Assembly: GCF_001113365.1 (NCBI RefSeq)
Contig: NZ_CKYA01000001.1
Coordinates: 441,501 to 505,500, forward strand
Direction: 5' to 3'
DNA length: 64,000 nt
Origin: Streptococcus pneumoniae
GTDB lineage: Bacteria > Bacillota > Bacilli > Lactobacillales > Streptococcaceae
How positions within the stretch are numbered: position 1 is the first letter of the stretch; the number at the start of each line of letters is the position of its first letter. The notes below the pieces were generated by a model, which did no database searches, was not told the DNA's origin, and worked only from the letters and a program-made list of their open reading frames with translations. Positions 32,589 to 40,696 of the stretch are shown here, piece by piece. A program made the translations under genes and the position numbers.

Positions 32589-33358
32589 AAAAATTTGCCA
32601 ACCTTTATCTGGGACTGGTCTTTCTTGTCCTCTACCTGCCTATCTTTTACCTGATTGGCTATGCCTTTAACGCAGGCAATGACATGAATAGCTTTACAGG
32701 CTTTAGCTTGAGCCATTTTAAAACCATGTTTGGCGATGGTCGCCTTATGTTGATTGTGACTCAGACCTTTTTCTTGGCCTTCCTGTCAGCCTTGATTGCG
32801 ACCATTATCGGGACTTTTGGTGCCATTTACATCTACCAGTCTCGTAAGAAATACCAGGAAGCCTTTCTATCACTCAATAATATCCTCATGGTTGCGCCTG
32901 ATGTTATGATTGGTGCCAGCTTCTTGATTCTCTTTACCCAACTCAAGTTTTCACTTGGCTTTTTGACCGTTCTATCTAGTCACGTGGCTTTCTCCATTCC
33001 TATCGTGGTCTTGATGGTCTTGCCTCGTCTCAAGGAAATGAACGGCGACATGATTCATGCGGCCTATGACCTTGGTGCCAGTCAATTTCAGATGTTCAAG
33101 GAAATTATGCTTCCTTACCTGACTCCGTCTATCATTGCAGGTTATTTCATGGCCTTCACCTATTCGCTAGATGACTTTGCCGTGACCTTCTTTGTGACAG
33201 GAAATGGCTTTTCAACTCTATCAGTTGAGATTTACTCTCGTGCTCGTAAAGGGATTTCGCTAGAAATCAATGCCCTGTCTGCCCTTGTCTTTCTCTTTAG
33301 TATTATCCTAGTGGTTGGATATTACTTTATCTCACGCGAGAAGGAGGAGCAAGCATGA
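32585..33358 (+). CDS. potC: Spermidine/putrescine ABC transporter permease PotC
   Basis: A 257-residue permease with about six helices and the loop HAAYDLGASQFQMFKEIMLP (about 159-178). It forms the channel with PotB. The ATG overlaps the potB stop by four bases and follows AAAGGAGAGAACG. It in turn overlaps potD by four bases, so all pot genes are translationally coupled. Confidence 0.93.
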   Translation: MKKFANLYLGLVFLVLYLPIFYLIGYAFNAGNDMNSFTGFSLSHFKTMFGDGRLMLIVTQTFFLAFLSALIATIIGTFGAIYIYQSRKKYQEAFLSLNNILMVAPDVMIGASFLILFTQLKFSLGFLTVLSSHVAFSIPIVVLMVLPRLKEMNGDMIHAAYDLGASQFQMFKEIMLPYLTPSIIAGYFMAFTYSLDDFAVTFFVTGNGFSTLSVEIYSRARKGISLEINALSALVFLFSIILVVGYYFISREKEEQA

Positions 33359-34425
33359 AAAAACTCTATTCATTTTTAGCAGGAATTGTAGCGATTATCC
33401 TTGTCTTGTGGGGGATTGCGACGCATTTAGATAGTAAAATCAATAGCCGAGATAGTCAAAAACTGGTTATCTACAACTGGGGAGACTATATCGATCCAGA
33501 ACTCTTGGAGCAATTTACAGAAGAAACAGGAATCCAAGTCCAGTATGAGACCTTTGACTCCAACGAAGCCATGTATACCAAGATCAAGCAGGGGGGAACG
33601 ACCTACGATATTGCCATCCCAAGTGAATACATGATCAACAAGATGAAGGACGAAGACCTCTTGGTACCGCTTGATTATTCAAAACTTGAAGGAATCGAAA
33701 ATATCGGACCAGAGTTTCTAAACCAGTCTTTTGACCCAGGTAATAAATTCTCTATCCCTTACTTCTGGGGAACACTGGGAATTGTCTACAATGAAACTAT
33801 GGTAGATGAAGCGCCTGAGCATTGGGATGACCTCTGGAAACCAGAGTATAAGAACTCTATCATGCTCTTTGATGGGGCACGTGAGGTACTGGGACTCGGA
33901 CTCAATTCCCTTGGCTACAGCCTCAACTCCAAAGATCCCCAGCAGTTGGAAGAGACAGTGGATAAGCTCTATAAACTGACTCCAAATATCAAGGCTATTG
34001 TGGCGGACGAGATGAAGGGTTACATGATTCAGAACAATGCTGCTATCGGCGTGACCTTCTCTGGTGAAGCCAGCCAAATGCTAGAAAAAAATGAAAATCT
34101 ACGCTATGTGGTACCGACTGAAGCCAGCAACCTTTGGTTTGACAATATGGTTATTCCCAAAACAGTCAAAAACCAAGATGCAGCCTATGCCTTTATCAAC
34201 TTTATGTTGAAACCCGAAAATGCTCTCAAAAATGCAGAGTATGTCGGCTATTCAACACCAAACCTACCAGCTAAGGAATTGCTCCCAGAGGAGAAAAAAG
34301 AAGATAAAGCCTTCTATCCAGATGCTGAAACCATGAAACACCTAGAGGTTTATGAGAAATTTGACCATAAATGGACAGGTAAATATAGCGACCTCTTCCT
34401 ACAGTTTAAAATGTATAGGAAGTAG
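33355..34425 (+). CDS. potD: Spermidine/putrescine-binding protein PotD
   Basis: A 356-residue extracellular binding protein. Residues 1-27 form a hydrophobic signal or anchor helix (FLAGIVAIILVLWGIA) without a lipobox cysteine, so it is probably held by an uncleaved helix or released by signal peptidase I. KLVIYNWGDYIDPELL, PYFWGTLGIVYN and EASNLWFDNMVIP are typical of PotD; the W and D residues line the polyamine pocket. Last gene of the murB-pot operon, followed by a terminator. Confidence 0.94.
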   Translation: MKKLYSFLAGIVAIILVLWGIATHLDSKINSRDSQKLVIYNWGDYIDPELLEQFTEETGIQVQYETFDSNEAMYTKIKQGGTTYDIAIPSEYMINKMKDEDLLVPLDYSKLEGIENIGPEFLNQSFDPGNKFSIPYFWGTLGIVYNETMVDEAPEHWDDLWKPEYKNSIMLFDGAREVLGLGLNSLGYSLNSKDPQQLEETVDKLYKLTPNIKAIVADEMKGYMIQNNAAIGVTFSGEASQMLEKNENLRYVVPTEASNLWFDNMVIPKTVKNQDAAYAFINFMLKPENALKNAEYVGYSTPNLPAKELLPEEKKEDKAFYPDAETMKHLEVYEKFDHKWTGKYSDLFLQFKMYRK

Positions 34426-34436
34426 GAGAACGTAAG

Positions 34437-34467
34437 AAAACGAATCAGTCAAGCTGGTTCGTTTTTT
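34437..34467 (+). terminator. Terminator of the pot operon
   Basis: AAAACGAATCAG pairs with CTGGTTCGTTTT (one G-U and one G-T type pair), loop TCAAG, followed by further T. Confidence 0.85.
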
Positions 34468-34574
34468 AGGAATAGAAGGCAATTTTTACGAGCCCTATCT
34501 TTTTCTATTTTATTTGCTTATTTGCTTTCCTAGTAGTATACTAAGCTTAGCCTTACAGAAAGTGGCAACAAATA

Positions 34575-34825
34575 ATGAAAATATCTACTTTTTTCAAAAA
34601 AGTTTTTGGTCAACCTTTTCGATTGTTAATCAAACAATTATACCATTCCATTTAAAGGATGGCTTGGATCGATAATACCTAACAACTGAGTCCATATATT
34701 GGGTGATAGGCACCTTTCTATTTGGAAATATTCTAGTAGCTGTGTTTAGCAATTCGAAAACTTGGGATAAAAGTTGGGATAAAAAGAAAAATGGCAGTAA
34801 GAAAAAGTATATTCTGAAAAAGTAA
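34575..34825 (+). pseudogene. Decayed small membrane protein gene
   Basis: An ATG at 34575 opens MKISTFFKKVFGQPF and stops after 26 codons. In another frame, after a stop near 34670, an open stretch continues with a hydrophobic segment (YWVIGTFLFGNILVAVF) and a lysine-rich end (WDKKKNGSKKKY) to TAA at 34823. A promoter-like TTGCTT (34514-34519) and TATACT (34537-34542), spacing 17, lies upstream. Together this looks like a small membrane protein gene broken by at least one stop and a frameshift. The family is not clear to me. Confidence 0.45.
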
Positions 34826-34871
34826 TCTGAGATGTAGGGAATTGGTCTGATTCAATGGAGATGATTTCCAG

Positions 34872-34900
34872 TTGACGCAAGCTTAAAAAAACGTTATAAT
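34872..34900 (+). promoter_or_regulatory. Promoter of the T-box/alaS operon
   Basis: TTGACG at 34872-34877 and TATAAT at 34895-34900, spacing 17, directly upstream of the T-box leader. Confidence 0.85.
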
Positions 34901-34907
34901 AATAAAG

Positions 34908-35082
34908 TTGAGAATTGATTTTCAGTTGTCTTAGTCCAGAGAAATGGCGGTGCTGCGAGCCATCTAAGCTAGAAAGTCATGCTACTCAATCATACAATTG
35001 CATAAGAATAAGAGAATGACAAGTTCATTGAATGAAGGTGGTACCGCGGTTTTTCGCCCTTCGTGATATGAGCTTGTCTTTT
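34908..35082 (+). promoter_or_regulatory. Alanine T-box riboswitch
   Basis: The T-box core GGTGGTACCGCGG is at 35037-35049. A terminator stem GACAAGTTCA (35018-35027) / TGAGCTTGTC (35069-35078) followed by TTTT encloses it. The stem I base is TTGAG near 34909 with CTCAA at 34985-34989; just 5' of that strand stands GCTA (34981-34984), so the specifier codon is GCU for alanine, which agrees with alaS downstream. AG-bulge and GGTG loop sequences (AGAGAAATGGCGGTGCTGC) are also present. Uncharged tRNA-Ala should favour read-through. Confidence 0.92.
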
Positions 35083-35099
35083 GATTTTTGGAGGTGTTG

Positions 35100-35585
35100 A
35101 TGAAAACATTTCTTGTCAAACAAAAGTTTCGTCTTGGAGGCGAACGCTTCGCTATCAAGGATGACAGGGGAGAAATTGCCTATCAGGTGGAGGGATCATT
35201 TTTTAAGATTCCCAAAACTTTTACCATCTATGATGCGGCTGGTGAACAAGTCAGTCAGATCAGTAAAGAAATCTTGACCTTGCTTCCTCGTTTTGAGATT
35301 CAGCTTCGGGATGGCTCGAGTTTTGTCATTCGTAAGAAGTTGACCTTCTGGCGAGATAAGTATGAGTTTGATAATCTAGGTCTTCGTATCGAGGGCAATA
35401 TCTGGGATTTGAATTTCAAATTGCTGGATGATCGCGATCAGATGATTGCAGAAATTAAGAAGGAACTCTTCCATCTGACCTCTACCTATACCGTAACGGT
35501 TCTGGAGGACGCTTATGCAGATCTAGTTATTTCCCTCTGTGTAGCGATTGACTATGTGGAAATGCTGGAAAGCCAATCACATTAA
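35100..35585 (+). CDS. LURP-one-related (scramblase-like fold) protein
   Basis: A 161-residue protein of the LURP-one-related family: MKTFLVKQKFRLGGERFAI, then FKIPKTFTIYDAAG, LTFWRDKYEF and IEGNIWDLNF, which are repeats of a beta-barrel fold shared with Tubby and scramblases. The bacterial function is unknown. The ATG at 35100 has GGAGGTG upstream; the TTG at 35088 in frame has no site. It lies between the alanine T-box and alaS, so alanine starvation should raise its expression as well, though I see no reason why from its sequence. Confidence 0.85.
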   Translation: MKTFLVKQKFRLGGERFAIKDDRGEIAYQVEGSFFKIPKTFTIYDAAGEQVSQISKEILTLLPRFEIQLRDGSSFVIRKKLTFWRDKYEFDNLGLRIEGNIWDLNFKLLDDRDQMIAEIKKELFHLTSTYTVTVLEDAYADLVISLCVAIDYVEMLESQSH

Positions 35586-35606
35586 ACAAGTAAATAAGGA
35601 GACAAT

Positions 35607-38225
35607 ATGAAACAACTATCTAGTGCACAAGTACGCCAAATGTGGCTTGATTTCTGGGCGACCAAAGGTCACTCAGTAGAACCATCAGTAAGTTTGGTTC
35701 CTGTAAATGACCCAACTCTTTTGTGGATCAACTCTGGGGTAGCAACTCTTAAGAAATACTTTGACGGGACAATCATTCCTGAAAATCCACGTATTACCAA
35801 TGCCCAAAAGGCAATACGTACCAACGACATCGAAAACGTAGGGAAGACAGCACGTCACCATACTATGTTTGAAATGTTGGGGAACTTCTCTATCGGGGAT
35901 TACTTCCGTGACGAAGCCATCACTTGGGCTTATGAGCTTTTGACAAGCCCTGAATGGTTTGACTTCCCTGCTGAAAAACTTTACATGACCTACTATCCAG
36001 ATGATAAAGATTCTTATAACCGCTGGATTGAAGTGGGAGTGGATCCAAGTCACTTGATTCCAATCGAGGATAACTTCTGGGAAATCGGTGCTGGACCTTC
36101 TGGACCAGATACAGAAATCTTCTTTGACCGTGGTGAAGCCTTTGACCCGGAAAATATCGGTCTTCGCCTGCTTGCAGAAGATATCGAAAACGACCGTTAT
36201 ATCGAAATCTGGAACATCGTTTTGTCACAATTTAACGCAGATCCTGCTGTTCCTCGTAGCGAATACAAGGAATTGCCACACAAGAACATTGATACGGGCG
36301 CTGGTTTGGAGCGTTTGGTAGCGGTTATCCAAGGTGCTAAGACCAACTTTGAAACAGACCTCTTCATGCCAATCATTCGTGAAGTGGAGAAATTGTCTGG
36401 TAAGGTTTATGACCAAGATGGCGACAACATGAGCTTTAAGGTTATCGCTGACCACATTCGTTCTTTGTCATTTGCCATCGGTGATGGTGCCCTTCCAGGA
36501 AATGAAGGTCGTGGTTACGTTCTTCGTCGTCTTCTCCGTCGTGCTTCTATGCATGGTCAAAAATTGGGAATCAACGAGCCTTTCCTTTACAAACTCGTTC
36601 CAACCGTTGGAAAAATCATGGAAAGCTACTACCCAGAAGTGCTTGAAAAACGTGACTTTATCGAAAAAATTGTTAAGAGCGAGGAAGAGTCATTTGCCCG
36701 TACTCTTCACTCAGGTCAACACTTTGCCCAAGGCATCGTAGCAGACTTGAAAGAAAAAGGTCAATCTGTTATTGCTGGTTCAGATGTCTTCAAACTTTAT
36801 GATACTTATGGATTCCCAGTTGAATTGACAGAAGAAATCGCTGAAGAAGCTGGTATGACTGTAGACCGTGAAGGTTTTGAAGCAGCCATGAAAGAACAGC
36901 AAGAACGCGCGCGTGCCTCAGCTGTCAAGGGTGGCTCAATGGGTATGCAAAATGAAACCCTTCAAAACATTACTGTAGAAAGTGTCTTCAACTACAATGC
37001 TAGCCAATTGTCTTCTAAATTGGTGGCTATCGTGGCTGACAATGCAGAAGTAGAAGCTGTATCAGAAGGAACTGCCTCACTTATCTTTGCGGAAACGCCA
37101 TTCTATGCTGAAATGGGTGGACAGGTCGCTGACCACGGACAAATCTTGGATGAGTCAGGTAAGGTTGTGGCTACTGTGACCAATGTTCAAAAAGCACCAA
37201 ACGGACAAGCCCTTCACACGGTTGAAGTCCATGCACCACTTGCCTTGAACCAAGAATATACCTTGGCAATTGATACAAATCGTCGTCACCGTGTTATGAA
37301 AAACCACACTGCGACTCACTTGCTTCACGCTGCTCTTCACAACATTCTTGGAAACCATGCGACACAAGCAGGATCTCTTAACGAAGTTGAATTCCTTCGC
37401 TTTGACTTTACCCACTTCCAAGCAGTAACTGCTGAAGAATTGCGTGCGATTGAGCAGCAAGTCAACGAAAAAATCTGGGAAGCTCTTGAAGTGAAGACAG
37501 TTGAAACGGATATTGACACTGCCAAAGAAATGGGAGCTATGGCCCTCTTTGGTGAGAAATACGGAAAAGAAGTCCGTGTTGTTACTATCGGTGACTACTC
37601 TATCGAGCTTTGTGGTGGTACTCACGTTGGCAACACTTCTGAAATTGGTCTCTTCAAGATTGTCAAAGAAGAAGGGATCGGATCAGGAACTCGCCGTATC
37701 TTGGCTGTAACTGGTAAGGAAGCCTTTGAAGCCTACCGTGAACAAGAAGACGCTCTTAAAGCCGTCGCAGCAACCTTGAAAGCACCTCAAGTCAAGGAAG
37801 TGCCTCATAAAGTAGAAGGACTTCAAGAACAACTTCGTCAATTGCAAAAAGAAAATGCTGAGTTGAAGGAAAAAGCCGCAGCTGCAGCCGCAGGAGACAT
37901 CTTCAAGGATGTTAAGGAAGTCAACGGTCACCGTTACATTGCTAGCCAAGTTTCTGTATCAGATGCAGGTGCTCTTCGTACCTTTGCGGACAACTGGAAA
38001 CAAAAAGACTACTCTGATCTTCTTGTCCTAGTTGCCGCTATCGGTGACAAAGTCAATGTCCTTGTAGCAAGCAAGACAAAAGACCTTCATGCAGGAAACC
38101 TTGTCAAAGAATTGGCACCAATCGTCGATGGACGTGGTGGTGGTAAACCAGACATGGCCATGGCAGGAGGAAGCAACCAAGCTAAAATCCAAGAATTGTT
38201 GGATGCCGTAGCAGGTAAATTGTAA
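35607..38225 (+). CDS. alaS: Alanyl-tRNA synthetase
   Basis: An 872-residue cytoplasmic enzyme that charges tRNA-Ala. Class II motif 2 and the N-terminal core (RQMWLDFWATKGH start, MFEMLGNFSIGDYF) are present, the editing domain zinc site has NHTATHLLHAALH and ELCGGTHVGNTSEIG, and the C-terminal DHHA1 domain ends with GRGGGKPDMAMAGG (about 843-856). Full family length. AAGGAGACAAT precedes the ATG. Controlled by the T-box upstream. Confidence 0.97.
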   Translation: MKQLSSAQVRQMWLDFWATKGHSVEPSVSLVPVNDPTLLWINSGVATLKKYFDGTIIPENPRITNAQKAIRTNDIENVGKTARHHTMFEMLGNFSIGDYFRDEAITWAYELLTSPEWFDFPAEKLYMTYYPDDKDSYNRWIEVGVDPSHLIPIEDNFWEIGAGPSGPDTEIFFDRGEAFDPENIGLRLLAEDIENDRYIEIWNIVLSQFNADPAVPRSEYKELPHKNIDTGAGLERLVAVIQGAKTNFETDLFMPIIREVEKLSGKVYDQDGDNMSFKVIADHIRSLSFAIGDGALPGNEGRGYVLRRLLRRASMHGQKLGINEPFLYKLVPTVGKIMESYYPEVLEKRDFIEKIVKSEEESFARTLHSGQHFAQGIVADLKEKGQSVIAGSDVFKLYDTYGFPVELTEEIAEEAGMTVDREGFEAAMKEQQERARASAVKGGSMGMQNETLQNITVESVFNYNASQLSSKLVAIVADNAEVEAVSEGTASLIFAETPFYAEMGGQVADHGQILDESGKVVATVTNVQKAPNGQALHTVEVHAPLALNQEYTLAIDTNRRHRVMKNHTATHLLHAALHNILGNHATQAGSLNEVEFLRFDFTHFQAVTAEELRAIEQQVNEKIWEALEVKTVETDIDTAKEMGAMALFGEKYGKEVRVVTIGDYSIELCGGTHVGNTSEIGLFKIVKEEGIGSGTRRILAVTGKEAFEAYREQEDALKAVAATLKAPQVKEVPHKVEGLQEQLRQLQKENAELKEKAAAAAAGDIFKDVKEVNGHRYIASQVSVSDAGALRTFADNWKQKDYSDLLVLVAAIGDKVNVLVASKTKDLHAGNLVKELAPIVDGRGGGKPDMAMAGGSNQAKIQELLDAVAGKL

Positions 38226-38231
38226 TTGAGT

Positions 38232-38261
38232 AAAGATCTATCCATTTGGGTAGGTCTTTTT
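38232..38261 (+). terminator. Terminator of alaS
   Basis: AAAGATCTATCC / GGTAGGTCTTTTT stem with ATTTG loop and T run, about 5 bases after the alaS stop. Confidence 0.8.
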
Positions 38262-38264
38262 CAT

Positions 38265-38297
38265 ACCAAAAAAGCCAAATCCGCTTGGACTTGGCTT
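38265..38297 (-). terminator. Terminator of the amylase gene
   Basis: On the minus strand AAGCCAAGTCC and GGATTTGGCTT form a stem with loop AAGC, followed by TTTTTTGG. Confidence 0.75.
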
Positions 38298-38312
38298 GAT
38301 TATTATTGTCTG

Positions 38313-39767
38313 TTAGATTGTATTGGCTGCCCAGACACTTACGGATCTAGCTGAGACTGGGAATTGTCCATAACCTTCCTCATCGATTGTAACATGACTT
38401 TGGTGGTTTCCAAGTAAGTCTATGAAAGTTTGGTTAGCCCATTCTTGGCCGACAAACATTGACTTGCTGCTTTCTTGGTTATTTGAGATAAGGACTGCGA
38501 TTGGGGTTTGATTTTCAGCACCTGAACGTACCCAACCGATACAGTTTGCGTCATCAAAGTAGTCTGTTTGCTCTCCATAGGCCAAATCTTTTCGGATGGC
38601 TAGGAGACGGTCAAGGACTTCTTTGAAATCTTGTTGAGCATATTGCCCTGAAATCCCATAGTAGTCGCCGTAAAAGATACATGGAAGGCCATTTTGGCGT
38701 AACAGAATGAGGGCATAGGCTGCTGGCTTGAACCATTCTTCAACGGTAGACTCAAGAGCCTGACCTCGTTGTGTATCGTGGTTGTCGACAAAAGTCACAG
38801 CCTTGTCAGGCTTGAGTTCAACCAAGCTATCTGTGAAAATGCCACGAAGGTCGTAGTTGGAACCTGCTCGGCTAGCATCAAAGAGATTCTGGTGGAGACG
38901 AACATCGACAAGATCGAATCGTTCTTCCGTTTTTTCAAGATAGTCTAGGTTGGCTTCCTTGTCTGGGTTCCAAAATTCACCAAAAACATAGAAATCCTCA
39001 CCGTATTTTTCCTTCATATCACGGATGAAATTGCTCATAAAGAAAGAGTCAATGTGTTTAACGGCATCCAAGCGGAAACCAGCTACACCAGTCGTTTCCA
39101 TGAACCAGTCAGCCCAGTCATAGATGTTTTGGATGACTTCAGGATGTTTAAAGTCTAAATCGGCATACATGAGGTAGTCGTAGTTTCCGTTTTCATTATC
39201 GACCAATTCCTCATTTGCCCAACCCTTGTTGTCTCCTTGAATCAGATAAATCCCAGACTTTCGGCGTTTTGCATCATAGTCAGTACCTGTGAAGTGGTAC
39301 CAGTGCCAGTGGAAGTCATTGTAGGTATCTTGGCGACCATCGAAGGTAAAACTAGTCCAACCATTGATGGTGAAGGGTTCTCCGAGTTCAACCGTACGGT
39401 CTACAGGGTCCACTTCGATAACCTGAAAGGCTTCCCTGTGATCGGCAGCAGCCTTGTGATTGAGCACCACATCGGCCATAGGTTGAATTCCCTGTGCTTT
39501 TAGGGCTTGAATGGCTTGAAGATAGTCTTCTTTAAAACCATATTTGGTGCGGACAGTTCCTTTTTGGTTGAACTCTCCTAGGTCGAATAAGTCATAGACC
39601 CCATAGCCGACATCTTTTTCATTGGTAGCCTTGAAAGCTGGTGGCATCCAGACATGACTGATCCCCAGATGAGCTAGGTGTGGAGCATCTTCAGCCAGAC
39701 GCGTCCAGTGCTGACCGTCGTGGGGCAGATACCATTCAAAGTATTGCATGAGTGTTTGATTTTGCAT
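38313..39767 (-). CDS. Alpha-amylase, GH13 family (cytoplasmic)
   Basis: A 484-residue glycoside hydrolase family 13 enzyme without signal peptide, so it cuts alpha-1,4-glucans inside the cell. The conserved regions are all visible: DVVLNHKA (region I), GFRLDAVKHI (nucleophile D), FGEFWNP (acid E) and FVDNHDTQ (transition-state D). Length is that of the bacterial AmyS-like group. The start ATG (complement 39767) has AGAGGAAAC upstream. It is monocistronic and convergent with alaS. A cre-like palindrome stands at its promoter. Confidence 0.95.
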   Translation of the reverse strand: MQNQTLMQYFEWYLPHDGQHWTRLAEDAPHLAHLGISHVWMPPAFKATNEKDVGYGVYDLFDLGEFNQKGTVRTKYGFKEDYLQAIQALKAQGIQPMADVVLNHKAAADHREAFQVIEVDPVDRTVELGEPFTINGWTSFTFDGRQDTYNDFHWHWYHFTGTDYDAKRRKSGIYLIQGDNKGWANEELVDNENGNYDYLMYADLDFKHPEVIQNIYDWADWFMETTGVAGFRLDAVKHIDSFFMSNFIRDMKEKYGEDFYVFGEFWNPDKEANLDYLEKTEERFDLVDVRLHQNLFDASRAGSNYDLRGIFTDSLVELKPDKAVTFVDNHDTQRGQALESTVEEWFKPAAYALILLRQNGLPCIFYGDYYGISGQYAQQDFKEVLDRLLAIRKDLAYGEQTDYFDDANCIGWVRSGAENQTPIAVLISNNQESSKSMFVGQEWANQTFIDLLGNHQSHVTIDEEGYGQFPVSARSVSVWAANTI

Positions 39768-39824
39768 GATGTTTCCTCTTACTTGTCAATCTTGTTCTTT
39801 ATTCTATCATAAAGTATCTCTTGG

Positions 39825-39838
39825 CGCAAACGTTTGCG
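39825..39838. promoter_or_regulatory. cre-like palindrome (CcpA site) upstream of amylase
   Basis: CGCAAACGTTTGCG is a perfect palindrome close to the catabolite-responsive element core. On the minus strand a -10-like TATGAT is at complement 39812-39807, so the site lies over the -35 region of the amylase promoter, which predicts repression by CcpA when glucose is present. Confidence 0.75.
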
Positions 39839-39946
39839 TAAGAATAGAAGGAAACTATTGTATCTACTTAAAATAAAGTGTTGATTTTTTTGTATCAAAG
39901 TGCTAGTATAATAGTATGTAATATAGATAAAGATAGGAGCCATCCC

Positions 39947-40696
39947 ATGATTGAATTTCAAAATGTTAGTAAGTTGTATGGTGATAAAGAGGCCTTGAGC
40001 AATCTCAATTTGCAGATTGAAAATGGAGAGATTATGGGCTTGATTGGCCATAATGGGGCTGGAAAATCGACTACTATAAAATCCTTAGTCAGTATTATTT
40101 CACCCAGCAGTGGTCGTATTTTGGTAGACGGTCAGGAGTTATCGGAAAATCGTTTAGCTATTAAACGAAAAATTGGCTACGTAGCAGACTCGCCTGACTT
40201 ATTTTTACGCTTAACAGCCAATGAATTTTGGGAATTGATTGCTTCATCCTATGATCTGACTAGCTCTGATTTGGAGGCTAGTCTAGCTAGGCTATTGAGT
40301 GTTTTTGATTTTGCTGAAAATCGCTATCAGGTTATTGAAACTCTTTCTCACGGAATGCGTCAGAAAGTCTTTGTCATTGGGGCACTCTTGTCTGATCCTG
40401 ATATTTGGGTTTTGGACGAACCCTTGACTGGTTTGGATCCCCAGGCTGCCTTTGATTTGAAGCAGATGATGAAGGAACATGCGCAAAAAGGCAAGACGGT
40501 CTTGTTTTCAACCCATGTCCTAGAGGTGGCAGAGCAAGTCTGTGATCGGATTGCCATTTTGAAAAAGGGACATTTGATTTATTGTGGTAGCGTGGAGGAC
40601 TTGAGAAAAGACCATCCAGACCAGTCTTTAGAGAGTATCTACCTTAGCCTTGCTGGTAGAAAAGAGGAGGTTTCAGATGCGTCTCAAGGTCATTAA
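39947..40696 (+). CDS. ABC transporter ATP-binding protein
   Basis: A 249-residue ATPase. Walker A GHNGAGKST (about residues 36-44), signature region LSHGMRQKV, Walker B IWVLDEPLTGLDP and H-loop VLFSTHVLE are seen. The subtype resembles exporters of the YhaP/EcsA kind. I start it at the ATG at 39947, 7 bases after AGGAGC; an earlier ATG at 39878 lies within promoter sequence (TATAAT 39907-39912). The substrate is unknown. It overlaps the permease gene by 20 bases. Confidence 0.9.
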   Translation: MIEFQNVSKLYGDKEALSNLNLQIENGEIMGLIGHNGAGKSTTIKSLVSIISPSSGRILVDGQELSENRLAIKRKIGYVADSPDLFLRLTANEFWELIASSYDLTSSDLEASLARLLSVFDFAENRYQVIETLSHGMRQKVFVIGALLSDPDIWVLDEPLTGLDPQAAFDLKQMMKEHAQKGKTVLFSTHVLEVAEQVCDRIAILKKGHLIYCGSVEDLRKDHPDQSLESIYLSLAGRKEEVSDASQGH

